Shown here: positions 1 to 6,549 of the stretch, one piece after another | Position numbering within the stretch: the stretch's first letter is position 1 | Layout: each line of letters starts with the position of its first letter | Virus record (IMG/VR): IMGVR_UViG_3300000553_000012 | Location: 32,390-96,389 of that record | DNA from: a virus | DNA length: 64,000 nt | Reading direction: 5' to 3' (one strand) | The notes under the pieces: model-generated | What the model was told of the DNA's origin: nothing | Database searches by the model: none | Seen by the model: only the letters and a program-made list of their open reading frames with translations | Program-made: the position numbers and the translations under genes

Positions 1-111
1 TTCTGACTCTAAAGCAACATGAAAATTATTTTTATATCGCCTGACGCCAAATCCATCATATTCCCAGTCACGTTTATCTGGATCGGGATGAAGTTCTGTA
101 TTGCTATGCAT
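1..111 (-). CDS. Hypothetical protein, N-terminal part only
   Basis: An open frame starts with ATG at 111 and runs off the left edge of the window without a stop, giving 37 visible residues rich in charged and aromatic amino acids. Its start overlaps the last codons of the gene ending at 104, the tight packing seen throughout this arm. I do not recognise the product. Only the continuation outside the window can show whether it is real. Confidence 0.5.
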   Translation of the reverse strand, partial: MHSNTELHPDPDKRDWEYDGFGVRRYKNNFHVALESE

Positions 112-544
112 CTGTTAATTCCTTAAGAATAAAATTGCCATTTTCTATAGTTATACCAATACGAGGATGATTTGCAGAACAACGAACATAATCTCGGCCA
201 CCATCAATCATATGACCATCCTTTTCAACATAATCATGCCGATAACGAGATACAAGCACTTCACCGTCTTCACAAAGAATCCCGGCAATAGGCTCTTCAA
301 AACAAGATTCCGCGTTTGTGATCATGACAGAATTATTTTGAATAAACATTCCAAAATAATTTGAATGACCTTTAGAACGATCCGGATTTTCTACATAAAA
401 AACATCCACAGGAGTTTCATTCCATCCTCCTGAAGGACGCTTAGTACACCAATATCCAACATATTTTGCATCATATTTGTCTTCAATAATTTTAATACCC
501 TTTTCATCAAAGAAATATCCATGCGGATCAATTTTTACAAACAT
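104..544 (-). CDS. Conserved hypothetical phage protein
   Basis: A 146-residue soluble protein with no signal peptide or membrane segment. The sequence has several tryptophan, tyrosine and glycine-rich stretches (GYWCTKRPSGGW near residue 30, MIDGGRDYV near 112). From memory it resembles an unnamed family found in T4-like marine phages, but no function is known to me. It is the last complete gene on the left of the leftward arm, and a hairpin that may act as a terminator lies just upstream. Confidence 0.75.
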   Translation of the reverse strand: MFVKIDPHGYFFDEKGIKIIEDKYDAKYVGYWCTKRPSGGWNETPVDVFYVENPDRSKGHSNYFGMFIQNNSVMITNAESCFEEPIAGILCEDGEVLVSRYRHDYVEKDGHMIDGGRDYVRCSANHPRIGITIENGNFILKELTDA

Positions 545-577
545 TGATTTTATTCTACTCCAATTCCATAATTAAAT

Positions 578-605
578 GCAACCTGTTTGGATATAGGCCG
601 GTTGC
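578..605 (-). terminator. Possible weak terminator hairpin
   Basis: Read on the minus strand, a 6-bp stem GCAACC/GGTTGC encloses a 16-base loop and is followed by ATTTAATT. It sits in the 74-base gap between the genes at 619-843 and 104-544. The stem is short and the U tract broken, so it could equally be a leader structure. Confidence 0.3.
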
Positions 606-618
606 CCACCTATTTTAA

Positions 619-843
619 TTACCCGTTAGAAATAAAATTATTAAGACCAAGCGCCTTATTAATAATATCATGTTCTGTTGGATATCGAGGAAGTTTAGGC
701 GCTTCTATAGATGTATGATCTTGAACCACCGATATCTTATAACTCCATTCTTGTTCAATTAAACTTCTCTTTGAATGGTATTCTTCCATAAGAAGATCCT
801 TGGCCATCTTAAGAAGTTCTAGTCTAATTAGATATGCATTCAT
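619..843 (-). CDS. Hypothetical protein (74 aa)
   Basis: A small charged protein, probably helical, with no motif I recognise. The ATG at 843 is preceded by a weak AGGAA ribosome-binding site. It lies directly downstream of the tmRNA gene, so it could be transcribed from the same late-type promoter if the RNA gene is not terminated. Function unknown. Confidence 0.6.
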   Translation of the reverse strand: MNAYLIRLELLKMAKDLLMEEYHSKRSLIEQEWSYKISVVQDHTSIEAPKLPRYPTEHDIINKALGLNNFISNG

Positions 844-917
844 TTTTTTATTCCTGTGTTTGTGTGTGTTAAATTGGGTCCGTTCTGGTGCTAGGTGGAA
901 CCCATACCCCGGAAAAC

Positions 918-959
918 TTACGCGGCTAAGCGGGTCTCCATAATACCATTATCGTTGGC
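918..959 (-). other. tmRNA tag-peptide reading frame
   Basis: The resume codon GCC is at 959-957 and the stop TAA at 920-918. The 13 codons give ANDNGIMETRLAA. The ANDN start and LAA end match alphaproteobacterial tags, and a hydrophobic LAA end is what ClpXP-type proteases recognise in known tags. GIMETR in the middle is not one I know from a host. Confidence 0.88.
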
Positions 960-1043
960 ATTTACACGTTTCTTGCGGTTAAGGTCGCTCGCTCACCTAT
1001 TCTCCACGCTTCTACTCATCGGCAATCGATACTAGTCGCCCCC

Positions 1044-1106
1044 GTCATGACTACACATAGCTGATAACTTTTGTACCCTCAGCCGCTGGCGCTTTATATG
1101 TAGTCA
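1044..1106 (-). other. tmRNA intervening segment, removed in processing
   Basis: The 63 bases between the acceptor CCA and the 5-prime G of the coding piece form a hairpin: TGACTACATA at one end pairs with TATGTGTAGTCA at the other. Such a stem brings both mature ends together for RNase cleavage, as in other permuted tmRNA precursors. Confidence 0.75.
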
Positions 1107-1172
1107 TGGTGGAGGCGGGGAGATTTGCACTCCCGTGTTACCAAACTTTTGTTACGCTTCAACGAATATTTT

Positions 1173-1180
1173 TATTTATA
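1173..1180 (-). promoter_or_regulatory. Late-type promoter (TATAAATA) for tmRNA
   Basis: A perfect T4 late box on the minus strand abuts the stop of the gene at 1181-1711. By analogy with T4, transcription would begin near 1166, exactly where the tmRNA acceptor piece begins. The phage encodes its own gp55 sigma factor. Confidence 0.65.
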
Positions 1181-1711
1181 TTATTTTCTTTCGAAATGAT
1201 AGATATTATAGTGATTAACTCTGTTTGAAAATTTATTTTTTTTCGAAATCGTTTCTGTTTTATGATTCCATCCTTTATCTCTCATAGATTTTTGAAAGTG
1301 CTTGTTGTCCATAAGCCTATCATACATAGTTCCCAATCTTGGATCTGCTCCGGTAAAATGTATTTTATTAATACCATGTTTATCAACAAGATGATGTATA
1401 ACATGCATCGATTTACCAAATGCACCTATAGGCCCACCATGAGGCTGTCTTTTATCACTATATGACGATATATCGGTTGATGGGTCTTGGCTTGTTCCCA
1501 TACCAACCTCTCCATCATTTGAGAGATAAACACAATGGTGTAAACCTTTATGCTTAAAGAAGGTATGATGAACACCCAATTCGGTCTTTGTTTCACCATT
1601 ATCCATTTCAGCATTTGTGCCAAACTTTGTAGGAGTGTCAACGATTGATTCAGATAAACACCACTGATCAAAAGATAACAATATATTTTTATCTAAAAAA
1701 ATGCTACTCAT
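1181..1711 (-). CDS. Hypothetical protein (176 aa)
   Basis: A soluble, histidine- and glycine-rich protein. The middle part (GGPIGAFGKSMHVIHHLVDK, about residues 92-111) resembles a compact alpha/beta fold but gives no catalytic motif I can name. A degenerate late box (CATAAATA, 1758-1751) and a perfect palindrome precede the ATG at 1711. The ribosome-binding site is poor, so the upstream RNA structure may matter for its expression. Function unknown. Confidence 0.7.
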   Translation of the reverse strand: MSSIFLDKNILLSFDQWCLSESIVDTPTKFGTNAEMDNGETKTELGVHHTFFKHKGLHHCVYLSNDGEVGMGTSQDPSTDISSYSDKRQPHGGPIGAFGKSMHVIHHLVDKHGINKIHFTGADPRLGTMYDRLMDNKHFQKSMRDKGWNHKTETISKKNKFSNRVNHYNIYHFERK

Positions 1712-1727
1712 ATTTCATTTTCATATA

Positions 1728-1751
1728 AATTGCTGGGTCGACCCAGCAATT
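1728..1751. repeat. Perfect 24-base palindrome
   Basis: The sequence reads the same on both strands, with arms AATTGCTGGGTC and GACCCAGCAATT. As RNA it would form a stable hairpin. It ends the candidate structured RNA on its right and stands 17 bases ahead of the ATG at 1711. It could be a terminator (the following U tract is poor), an RNA-processing site, or a leader hairpin. The late box CATAAATA overlaps its upstream edge. Confidence 0.6.
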
Positions 1752-2014
1752 CTATTTATGGCCCGCCCTATGCATCCGGATACCAGACACATTAATTTCT
1801 CGTCTGACCGACGGGCAATCAGACAATATTCTATCTACTAACAATATATTCCACGATAGAATATGGAATATAAAGATTGTCGTTAAGCAGTTTGGGAATA
1901 ACCCCTCATAGTGTGCATTCGACAATATCATTGGCTGCTGCTAACGCCATTTAACTCACTATCATCATCGCCGAGTTCAAAGCTACGGGCTGACTGTGTT
2001 GCACCATTAATATT
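1752..2014 (-). ncRNA. Candidate structured RNA, family unknown
   Basis: This stretch of about 260 bases has no convincing reading frame and looks richer in G and C than its neighbours. On the minus strand several stems can be drawn: AACTC/GAGTT, ATTGTCG/CGACAAT, ATATTCTATC/GATAGAATAT (10 bp), GTCTGA/TCAGAC and GCCCG/CGGGC. A sigma70-like promoter lies immediately upstream and a perfect palindrome closes the region. I find no tRNA or second tmRNA in it. It may be a trans-acting RNA or a long leader for the gene at 1181-1711. Confidence 0.5.
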
Positions 2015-2043
2015 AATATAAGCTTATTATGATTTATTGTCAA
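2015..2043 (-). promoter_or_regulatory. Sigma70-like promoter
   Basis: TTGACA (2043-2038) and TATATT (2020-2015) are separated by 17 bases on the minus strand. The -35 lies in the last codons of the small gene at 2027-2215. It would start transcripts near 2008 into the candidate structured RNA. Confidence 0.6.
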
Positions 2044-2215
2044 TATTTAAAATGCCATTTTTCCAATTTTCAGCAGCGGATTCTACATATTCAAGACTTT
2101 TCCTAGGAAAATATACGGTATCAGTTACATTTTCGTTTTCAATTAAATCCATAGCCCATATAGAAAAATGGTCATCTTTATAATGAATTTGAAATATCCT
2201 AGTCGTTCTAGACAT
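2027..2215 (-). CDS. Hypothetical protein (62 aa)
   Basis: A small acidic soluble protein with a good start context (GGAG about seven bases before ATG at 2215). No motif recognised. The downstream promoter is embedded in its 3-prime end. Confidence 0.6.
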   Translation of the reverse strand: MSRTTRIFQIHYKDDHFSIWAMDLIENENVTDTVYFPRKSLEYVESAAENWKNGILNIDNKS

Positions 2216-2234
2216 ATAATTTCTCCAATATATT

Positions 2235-2260
2235 GTCGGTCGCGATTAACATCCACCGAC
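2235..2260 (-). other. Hairpin in leader of small gene
   Basis: A 6-bp stem GTCGGT/ACCGAC lies in the 85-base gap between the DUF932 gene and the small gene at 2027-2215. On the minus strand it is followed by AATATATT, so it may be a weak terminator after the DUF932 gene. The gap holds no reading frame. Confidence 0.35.
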
Positions 2261-2300
2261 TCTAGCCACGGTTAGACCTGCGCCAGCTTTGTCGTATATA

Positions 2301-3275
2301 TTATGCCGCTTCAGCCATCTCTACAGCGAGATTGAGAGCTTGAACCTTCTTTGCTTGATTAGAACCAAACCAGGCACTAGTCATACGGGTATCAGCAGAC
2401 CTACCAAGCAGGTGATCGGTAAGATACGTGACACCGTTATAGGCCTGCCACCAGCTACCCTCAGCATACTTAGCCCCCGGCTGAGTTTGAAGAACATCTA
2501 TTGCTAGTTGTGCAGCCCGGCTGTTTGGCATATTTACGCGCTTAGACTCTTCCTTTTTATCGGAGGTCTTGGGAAAGACTCGGTTAAAATATTCGACAAT
2601 GGTTTCATTGGTATATCGCTTAGAACCAAGATAAGCCGCCATCTCCTTGTACTTGACCAACTTTTCACTGGCGACACCCAAAGTTTCCTTTACCGCATCA
2701 CCATCAAAGGCTCGGCGGTGATTAATCTTAACCATGCGCTGAGCAGTTGCACCAAGAGAAAGAGTTAGCGTATTGTTGCAAACCACTCGGATTGGAGTGA
2801 ATCGCACATCAATCGACTTACCAAATTGGTGAGGATTTGAAAAAAGAAGATAACCATCGACCTTATCACCACCAAAGAGTTCAAAAGAATCCTTGATCTT
2901 AGCCAGACCCCAAACATGGGTGCCACCCTTAAGTGATCCCGCCGTATGCATTTCCATATCACCTGCGGCCACAAAGTCATTGAAAAATTCAAAGGCTTCA
3001 CGATTTTGACATGGATTCCAACTATCCGTTACAATAGTTAGAACCGATCCGTCGGTTTCACGCACAAGCGCTTCGACTCCAGTGGCCACTTGGCGGCCCT
3101 TAAATTCGCCGTAAAGTGGAATCTTTTTAACTTCCCAATCGAGTCCAGCAGCTTCAAGCATTTGCTGAGGAGTCAAATCGGGAAGAACCTTTGTTCCTAA
3201 ACCATGCCAAGGTACTTCACCCACGTAAGCATGTGAATAATCACCATTGGATAGTTGTTCAAGCATATGCGCCAT
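2301..3275 (-). CDS. DUF932 family phage/plasmid protein
   Basis: A 324-residue soluble protein of the DUF932 family (phage/plasmid-like protein, TIGR03299 type). The N-terminal signature around VPWHGLGTKV (about residues 22-31) and the segment RFTPIRVVCNNTLTLSL (about 157-173) are typical, and the length is normal for the family. The biochemical role is unknown; members occur on phages, plasmids and other mobile elements. It has its own sigma70-like promoter (3320-3347), which suggests early expression. ATG at 3275 is chosen, with a second possible ATG three codons on. Confidence 0.85.
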   Translation of the reverse strand: MAHMLEQLSNGDYSHAYVGEVPWHGLGTKVLPDLTPQQMLEAAGLDWEVKKIPLYGEFKGRQVATGVEALVRETDGSVLTIVTDSWNPCQNREAFEFFNDFVAAGDMEMHTAGSLKGGTHVWGLAKIKDSFELFGGDKVDGYLLFSNPHQFGKSIDVRFTPIRVVCNNTLTLSLGATAQRMVKINHRRAFDGDAVKETLGVASEKLVKYKEMAAYLGSKRYTNETIVEYFNRVFPKTSDKKEESKRVNMPNSRAAQLAIDVLQTQPGAKYAEGSWWQAYNGVTYLTDHLLGRSADTRMTSAWFGSNQAKKVQALNLAVEMAEAA

Positions 3276-3319
3276 AATTTAGTCCTTTCAGTTGGTTGGT
3301 TTGTTTGATTAATAAGATT

Positions 3320-3347
3320 ATAATATCATATTTTTATTTTATGTAAA
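3320..3347 (-). promoter_or_regulatory. Sigma70-like promoter for DUF932 gene
   Basis: On the minus strand TTTACA is followed after 16 bases by TATTAT, about 45 bases before the ATG at 3275. The same TTTACA-16 arrangement occurs at 11734-11761 and 45174-45201. Confidence 0.55.
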
Positions 3348-3370
3348 TATGTATTTTGAAAAAAATGCAA

Positions 3371-3398
3371 TTGACATAAAATTATTTTGTGATAAGAT
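3371..3398 (+). promoter_or_regulatory. Sigma70-like promoter upstream of OMP gene
   Basis: TTGACA (3371-3376) and TAAGAT (3393-3398) are 16 bases apart. It overlaps a late box a few bases downstream, so the outer-membrane protein gene may be read both early and late. Confidence 0.5.
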
Positions 3399-3401
3399 AC
3401 A

Positions 3402-3409
3402 TATAAATA
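3402..3409 (+). promoter_or_regulatory. Late-type promoter (TATAAATA)
   Basis: A perfect late box on the plus strand gives a leader of about 70 bases before the ATG at 3488. It is one of only three rightward genes or sites in the left arm. Confidence 0.55.
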
Positions 3410-3487
3410 AGAGATAGGGTTGCTACTTAATAAGCACGTGGTGAGTTACGGTTAGCTCATCTTCTTTCAACAACATGGAGTTATAAT

Positions 3488-4048
3488 ATGAAGTCACTAT
3501 TTTTTAGTGTAGCCGCGGCGGCTATTTTAGTTGCAGCAACAGCATCGGTGGCCGGTACTCTTACTGGCGAAGTTCGCATTGGCGATATTGATGGTAATCC
3601 CGGATCGACAGAATATCGCGTCGATTATGGAGATACGTATCATAATGTAGTAATGTATGGCGGAGAAATCGCCGTAAAGCAAAACCAAAATGAAGGCGGT
3701 CTTAGTTCTAAGATTGTTGGTCGTGTCGGGCCAGTTCTTCCAGTAGTACTTGGCTTTGAACCAAAGGTCTATGGTGAATTTGGTGAATCTGTTTCTCAAG
3801 GTAATAATACCGAGTTTTGGGGTACATATGCTGGAGTAAGTCATCCGGTCTATGGTCCAGTTTCGGTAAACGTTGGATACCGACATCGTGAAGGCCTGCG
3901 ACAAGATGTTTCTTTTAACGAAAATCGTCTAAGTACAGGTCTTACATATAATCTAGGTAAGAGCAACACTCTTGGTGTAGAGTATTATCGAACGAGTGGT
4001 ACTACAACATCGGATGTCATTGGTATTTCCGCATCGCATAGTTTCTAA
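3488..4048 (+). CDS. Predicted outer-membrane beta-barrel protein
   Basis: A 186-residue protein starting with a clear signal peptide (MKSLFFSVAAAAILVAATASVAG, likely cut near residue 22). It continues with alternating hydrophobic and polar residues, many glycines and tyrosines, and ends in HSF, a C-terminal phenylalanine typical of barrels assembled by the BAM complex. The size fits an 8-strand barrel. It is rightward in a leftward arm, has its own promoters and ends at a strong terminator shared with the oppositely oriented barrel gene at 4103-4648. The likely site is the host outer membrane. A role in blocking superinfection or altering the envelope is inference. Confidence 0.75.
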   Translation: MKSLFFSVAAAAILVAATASVAGTLTGEVRIGDIDGNPGSTEYRVDYGDTYHNVVMYGGEIAVKQNQNEGGLSSKIVGRVGPVLPVVLGFEPKVYGEFGESVSQGNNTEFWGTYAGVSHPVYGPVSVNVGYRHREGLRQDVSFNENRLSTGLTYNLGKSNTLGVEYYRTSGTTTSDVIGISASHSF

Positions 4049-4068
4049 TACTTTTAATAGTTAAAGAT

Positions 4069-4101
4069 AAAGCCTCCGGAGAAATCTGGAGGCTTTTTTT
4101 A
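4069..4101. terminator. Bidirectional intrinsic terminator
   Basis: AAAGCCTCC and GGAGGCTTTTTTT form a strong stem-loop with an A tract on one side and a T tract on the other. It lies between two convergent genes and can stop transcription from both. Confidence 0.9.
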
Positions 4102-4102
4102 T

Positions 4103-4648
4103 TTAAAAATTCAACGATATACCGGGGCCAATAAGATCATTTGAATGATGTGAAAACTCATGAGAATATGAAAAATATAATGATATTTTATTGTTGATTT
4201 TATATGTAAAATCGGTTGAGCATTGAATTGCTTGCATATCATATTTTTTATTAAATGCATTTTGATATGTAATGTTTATATCAGCTTGTAATTTAGTTGT
4301 TATATTTTTTTGATATCCGACAACTGTATTATAAAACAATGTATTGTTTTGATTTAATTTAAAATTAGTAAAAGCATCGCCAATAACACCAGATACATAA
4401 AATTCTTTAGAAAGATTATATGTTCCCGAAACAGAAATTTGTTGATTTAAATTCAAACCAACTTCAGTACTAATATCTATACTAAATACTAATGGTATTT
4501 TTTTAAAATAAAGATTATCGATAAACGTATCGATATAAAGATTTTTTTCTCCACCGTAATTATTTTTATATTCTAATGATTGTGTCAATGTCCCGGCATT
4601 GACAAATGAACCATATAATACGGCTAAAATAAAAAAAAACTTATACAC
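4103..4648 (-). CDS. Predicted outer-membrane beta-barrel protein
   Basis: A 181-residue protein with an N-terminal signal peptide (MYKFFFILAVLYGSFVNAG, cut near residue 18), alternating beta-type sequence and a C-terminal phenylalanine (GISLNF). It is similar in size and build to the barrel at 3488-4048, but more AT-rich and asparagine/lysine-rich, and I see no close sequence identity. It is the last gene of a leftward group with a GIY-YIG protein and a zinc ribbon protein, likely driven by the late box at 5434-5441. The mature protein should sit in the host outer membrane. Confidence 0.7.
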   Translation of the reverse strand: MYKFFFILAVLYGSFVNAGTLTQSLEYKNNYGGEKNLYIDTFIDNLYFKKIPLVFSIDISTEVGLNLNQQISVSGTYNLSKEFYVSGVIGDAFTNFKLNQNNTLFYNTVVGYQKNITTKLQADINITYQNAFNKKYDMQAIQCSTDFTYKINNKISLYFSYSHEFSHHSNDLIGPGISLNF

Positions 4649-4650
4649 GA

Positions 4651-5091
4651 CTACTCCTGTATTGAAAATAATGATACAGTTTTATTTTTCTTTCTATACC
4701 AACGTGAAAGAATATTATCGTTATAATATTCTTCACTATTCAATACATCGCGTATAACTTGTTCTTTCATTTCATAATAATTTACATCGCCTCTGGAAAC
4801 ATGAAGAGAAAGGATCGTTCGGCTAAACGATCCTTTTCCATATAATTCTACGTCTTCTTTGAGAGACTTTGAACTTCCATAATATTTTTTCCAGTCGGAA
4901 AATTTACGAATAACTTTTCTTCTAGTTTTACCTTTTTGAACTACTCTGTTAGTAGAATAGAAGAATTTTTTTCCGATATATTTTTTATTTGTAATTTTAT
5001 TTTGTATAATATATACAAAACCAAAAGAATTGCCGATATGCTCTTCTCTAAAAGGTGTTCCGTTCCAAAGCCAGGGATTTTCATAATCCAC
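4651..5091 (-). CDS. GIY-YIG-like nuclease domain protein
   Basis: A 146-residue protein. The segment GFVYIIQNKITNKKYIGKK (about residues 24-42) is the GIY-YIG motif in a degenerate form (VYI...YIG), followed by WKKYYGSSKSLKEDVELYGK. Proteins of this build in T4-like phages are often called Seg-like endonucleases. There is no second DNA-binding domain, and catalytic competence is uncertain. The start is GTG at 5091, overlapping the TAG stop of the zinc ribbon gene, which implies translational coupling. Confidence 0.7.
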   Translation of the reverse strand: MDYENPWLWNGTPFREEHIGNSFGFVYIIQNKITNKKYIGKKFFYSTNRVVQKGKTRRKVIRKFSDWKKYYGSSKSLKEDVELYGKGSFSRTILSLHVSRGDVNYYEMKEQVIRDVLNSEEYYNDNILSRWYRKKNKTVSLFSIQE

Positions 5092-5246
5092 TAATCTTCT
5101 TCATCTTCTTCATCTTCCTCATAATCTTCTTCTTTTAAATCGAGTTCTGATCCACAAAATGGACAATATTCTGGAGTAGTTTCTCCTACTAAAGCTAGAA
5201 TTTTAAATTCTTCATCGCATACAGTACATGTAATCCAATCACTCAT
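5091..5246 (-). CDS. Small zinc ribbon protein (51 aa)
   Basis: Two cysteine pairs (CTVC near residue 7 and CPFCGS near residue 28) give a zinc ribbon, and the tail is a run of glutamate and aspartate. The ribosome-binding site AAAGGAG precedes ATG at 5246. Its stop overlaps the GTG of the downstream GIY-YIG gene. Similar acidic zinc ribbons occur in many T4-like phages; the role is unknown. Confidence 0.7.
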   Translation of the reverse strand: MSDWITCTVCDEEFKILALVGETTPEYCPFCGSELDLKEEDYEEDEEDEED

Positions 5247-5247
5247 T

Positions 5248-5346
5248 TTAGCTCCTTTTGTTTATAAATTTAGAATAATCTTTTTCATCTTTATATGGCG
5301 TCAAGTCTAAATTTGGTGGAGAATACTTCAAATTTTCATGACCCAA
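5248..5346 (-). CDS. Possible small protein (32 aa)
   Basis: An open frame with a TTG start reads NLKYSPPNLDLTPYKDEKD in its middle, which looks like a protein, and ends two bases before the next ATG. There is no good start codon or ribosome-binding site, so it may instead be the tail of a decayed gene. Confidence 0.3.
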   Translation of the reverse strand: MGHENLKYSPPNLDLTPYKDEKDYSKFINKRS

Positions 5347-5356
5347 ATTTTTTATA

Positions 5357-5440
5357 TTATATTAAATCAGAAACAAAAGAAGCATTTTCTATTTCAATAA
5401 GTCTAAAATAATCTGCTTCAGTTGCTTTACGAATATTTAT
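5357..5440 (-). pseudogene. Remnant of a GNAT acetyltransferase N-terminus
   Basis: A short frame reads INIRKATEADYFRLIEIENA and then stops at 5357. This is the typical beginning of a GNAT acetyltransferase (IRKAT.AD...L..IE). There is no usable start codon and nothing of the acetyl-CoA site follows. It lies immediately after nrdB and is overlapped by a late box. A complete GNAT gene sits on the other side of nrdB at 6550-7008, so this may be a leftover of duplication or exchange. Confidence 0.4.
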
Positions 5441-5441
5441 A
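5434..5441 (-). promoter_or_regulatory. Late-type promoter (TATAAATA)
   Basis: A perfect late box on the minus strand just after the nrdB stop codon. It could drive the zinc ribbon, GIY-YIG and beta-barrel genes down to 4103 late in infection. Confidence 0.45.
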
Positions 5442-6548
5442 TTAGAGTTTAAATCCAGAAAAAGTGTTTTCTGTAACATCTTGTTTAATTCCTCCAGAAA
5501 CATATGAAACAATATCTACTTCTTGCGGAGCCATTTGAACATCTGCTCCAGCAATCCATTTGGCAGTCCATGGAAGAGGATTTGATCCTGGGCGCCCATT
5601 TAATCCTATAGAGCCCATACGTTTTGCTGCAATATAATCTACATATTCACAAAGTAGTTGTTCATTTAATCCGATTATTGAACCGCCTTTAAAAAGATAT
5701 TTTGCCCATATTTTTTCTTGATTAATGACAGAATAAAACATATTAATACATTCATCTTTAGTTTCTTCTTTAATTTTTGCAAAGTCAGAATCTTCCTTTG
5801 GCAAAATCTTTATTAAATTTTGTGTTGCGGCTAAATGAATGTTTTCATCACGAGCAATCAATTTAATAATCTTAGCATTACCTTCCATCTTTTTGACTTC
5901 AGCAAATGACCATGAACAAGCAAATGATGTATAAAATCTAACGCCTTCTAGTGCATTGACTGCATTGAGACACAACCATAATGCTCTTTTATGATTATAG
6001 TTTCCTCCATATTCTAATCCTGCCGCATTATAAGAACTAGACAAATGTAAAAAATTATTTTGATGAATTAACTCATCATAATATTTGCTAATATCTTTAG
6101 CACAATCTACAATTTCAGAAATATTAAGCATTTCATCAAAAACTTTAGATGGATCTGAATAAACATTTCGAATAATGTGTGTATAAGAACGTGAATGAAT
6201 TGTTTCAAAATATGCCCAAGTTTGAATAAACGTTTCAAGTTCAGGAAGTGAACATATTGGTAAAAAAGCAAGACTTGGCGCCCTGCCTTGAACAGAATCA
6301 AGTAAAATTTGTCTTTTTAAATTTGAAGTAAAAATGTGTTTTTCATGATCAGAAAGACCTTTAAAATCTTTACCATCACGAGAACAATCTATTTCAGTAG
6401 GTTGCCAAAAAAATCCATTTTGCTTTTCAGTCAATTTTTCAAAAATAGGATATCGCTGCTTATCATAACGAGCAATATTGACTGATTTACCAAAAAAACA
6501 ATTTTGTTCAGTAGCATCAAATATATTATTATTAAAAATTGTAGTCAT
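5442..6548 (-). CDS. nrdB: Class Ia ribonucleotide reductase, small subunit
   Basis: The R2 subunit holds the diiron-tyrosyl radical used by NrdA to make deoxynucleotides. The 368 residues contain the family motifs at the same numbering as the E. coli enzyme: D84, E115, H118 and the radical tyrosine Y122 in ETIHSRSYTH, then a later DENIHLA (E..H) motif. All metal ligands I can check are present. It lies in an operon with nrdA, separated by a GNAT gene. Glutaredoxin at 40373 and ThyX at 9646 belong to the same deoxynucleotide supply. ATG at 6548 has GGAG 14 bases upstream. Confidence 0.97.
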   Translation of the reverse strand: MTTIFNNNIFDATEQNCFFGKSVNIARYDKQRYPIFEKLTEKQNGFFWQPTEIDCSRDGKDFKGLSDHEKHIFTSNLKRQILLDSVQGRAPSLAFLPICSLPELETFIQTWAYFETIHSRSYTHIIRNVYSDPSKVFDEMLNISEIVDCAKDISKYYDELIHQNNFLHLSSSYNAAGLEYGGNYNHKRALWLCLNAVNALEGVRFYTSFACSWSFAEVKKMEGNAKIIKLIARDENIHLAATQNLIKILPKEDSDFAKIKEETKDECINMFYSVINQEKIWAKYLFKGGSIIGLNEQLLCEYVDYIAAKRMGSIGLNGRPGSNPLPWTAKWIAGADVQMAPQEVDIVSYVSGGIKQDVTENTFSGFKL

Positions 6549-6549
6549 A

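Larger units (their letters stand above)
876..1166 (-). ncRNA. ssrA: Circularly permuted (two-piece) tmRNA
   Basis: tmRNA rescues stalled ribosomes by adding a degradation tag. Read leftward, the acceptor piece comes first (about 1166-1107). It contains a T arm with stem GGGAG/CTCCC and loop TGCAAAT, then CGCCTCC, A and an encoded CCA. A 63-base intervening segment follows, then the coding piece from 1043 beginning GGGGGCGAC. GGGGGCG pairs with CGCCTCC over seven base pairs, with a G-U pair at position 3, the alanine identity element. TTGCCGA of the coding piece can pair with TTGGTAA of the acceptor piece, giving helix P2. The tag frame (918-959) encodes ANDNGIMETRLAA. This gene order and tag type are those of alphaproteobacterial permuted tmRNAs. 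The exact ends are uncertain; the left end is set at a hairpin near 876. A TATAAATA late box lies just upstream. Confidence 0.93.

Noticed and set aside
844-1180. Plain intergenic spacer or tRNA-like remnant
   Set aside because: The acceptor stem, T arm, tag frame, P2 pairing and removable hairpin all fit a complete permuted tmRNA, so it is not a remnant.
1930-1960. Short frame reading MALAAANDIVECTL, like a second tmRNA tag
   Set aside because: No acceptor stem, T arm or resume context surrounds it; the likeness to tag sequences is most likely chance.
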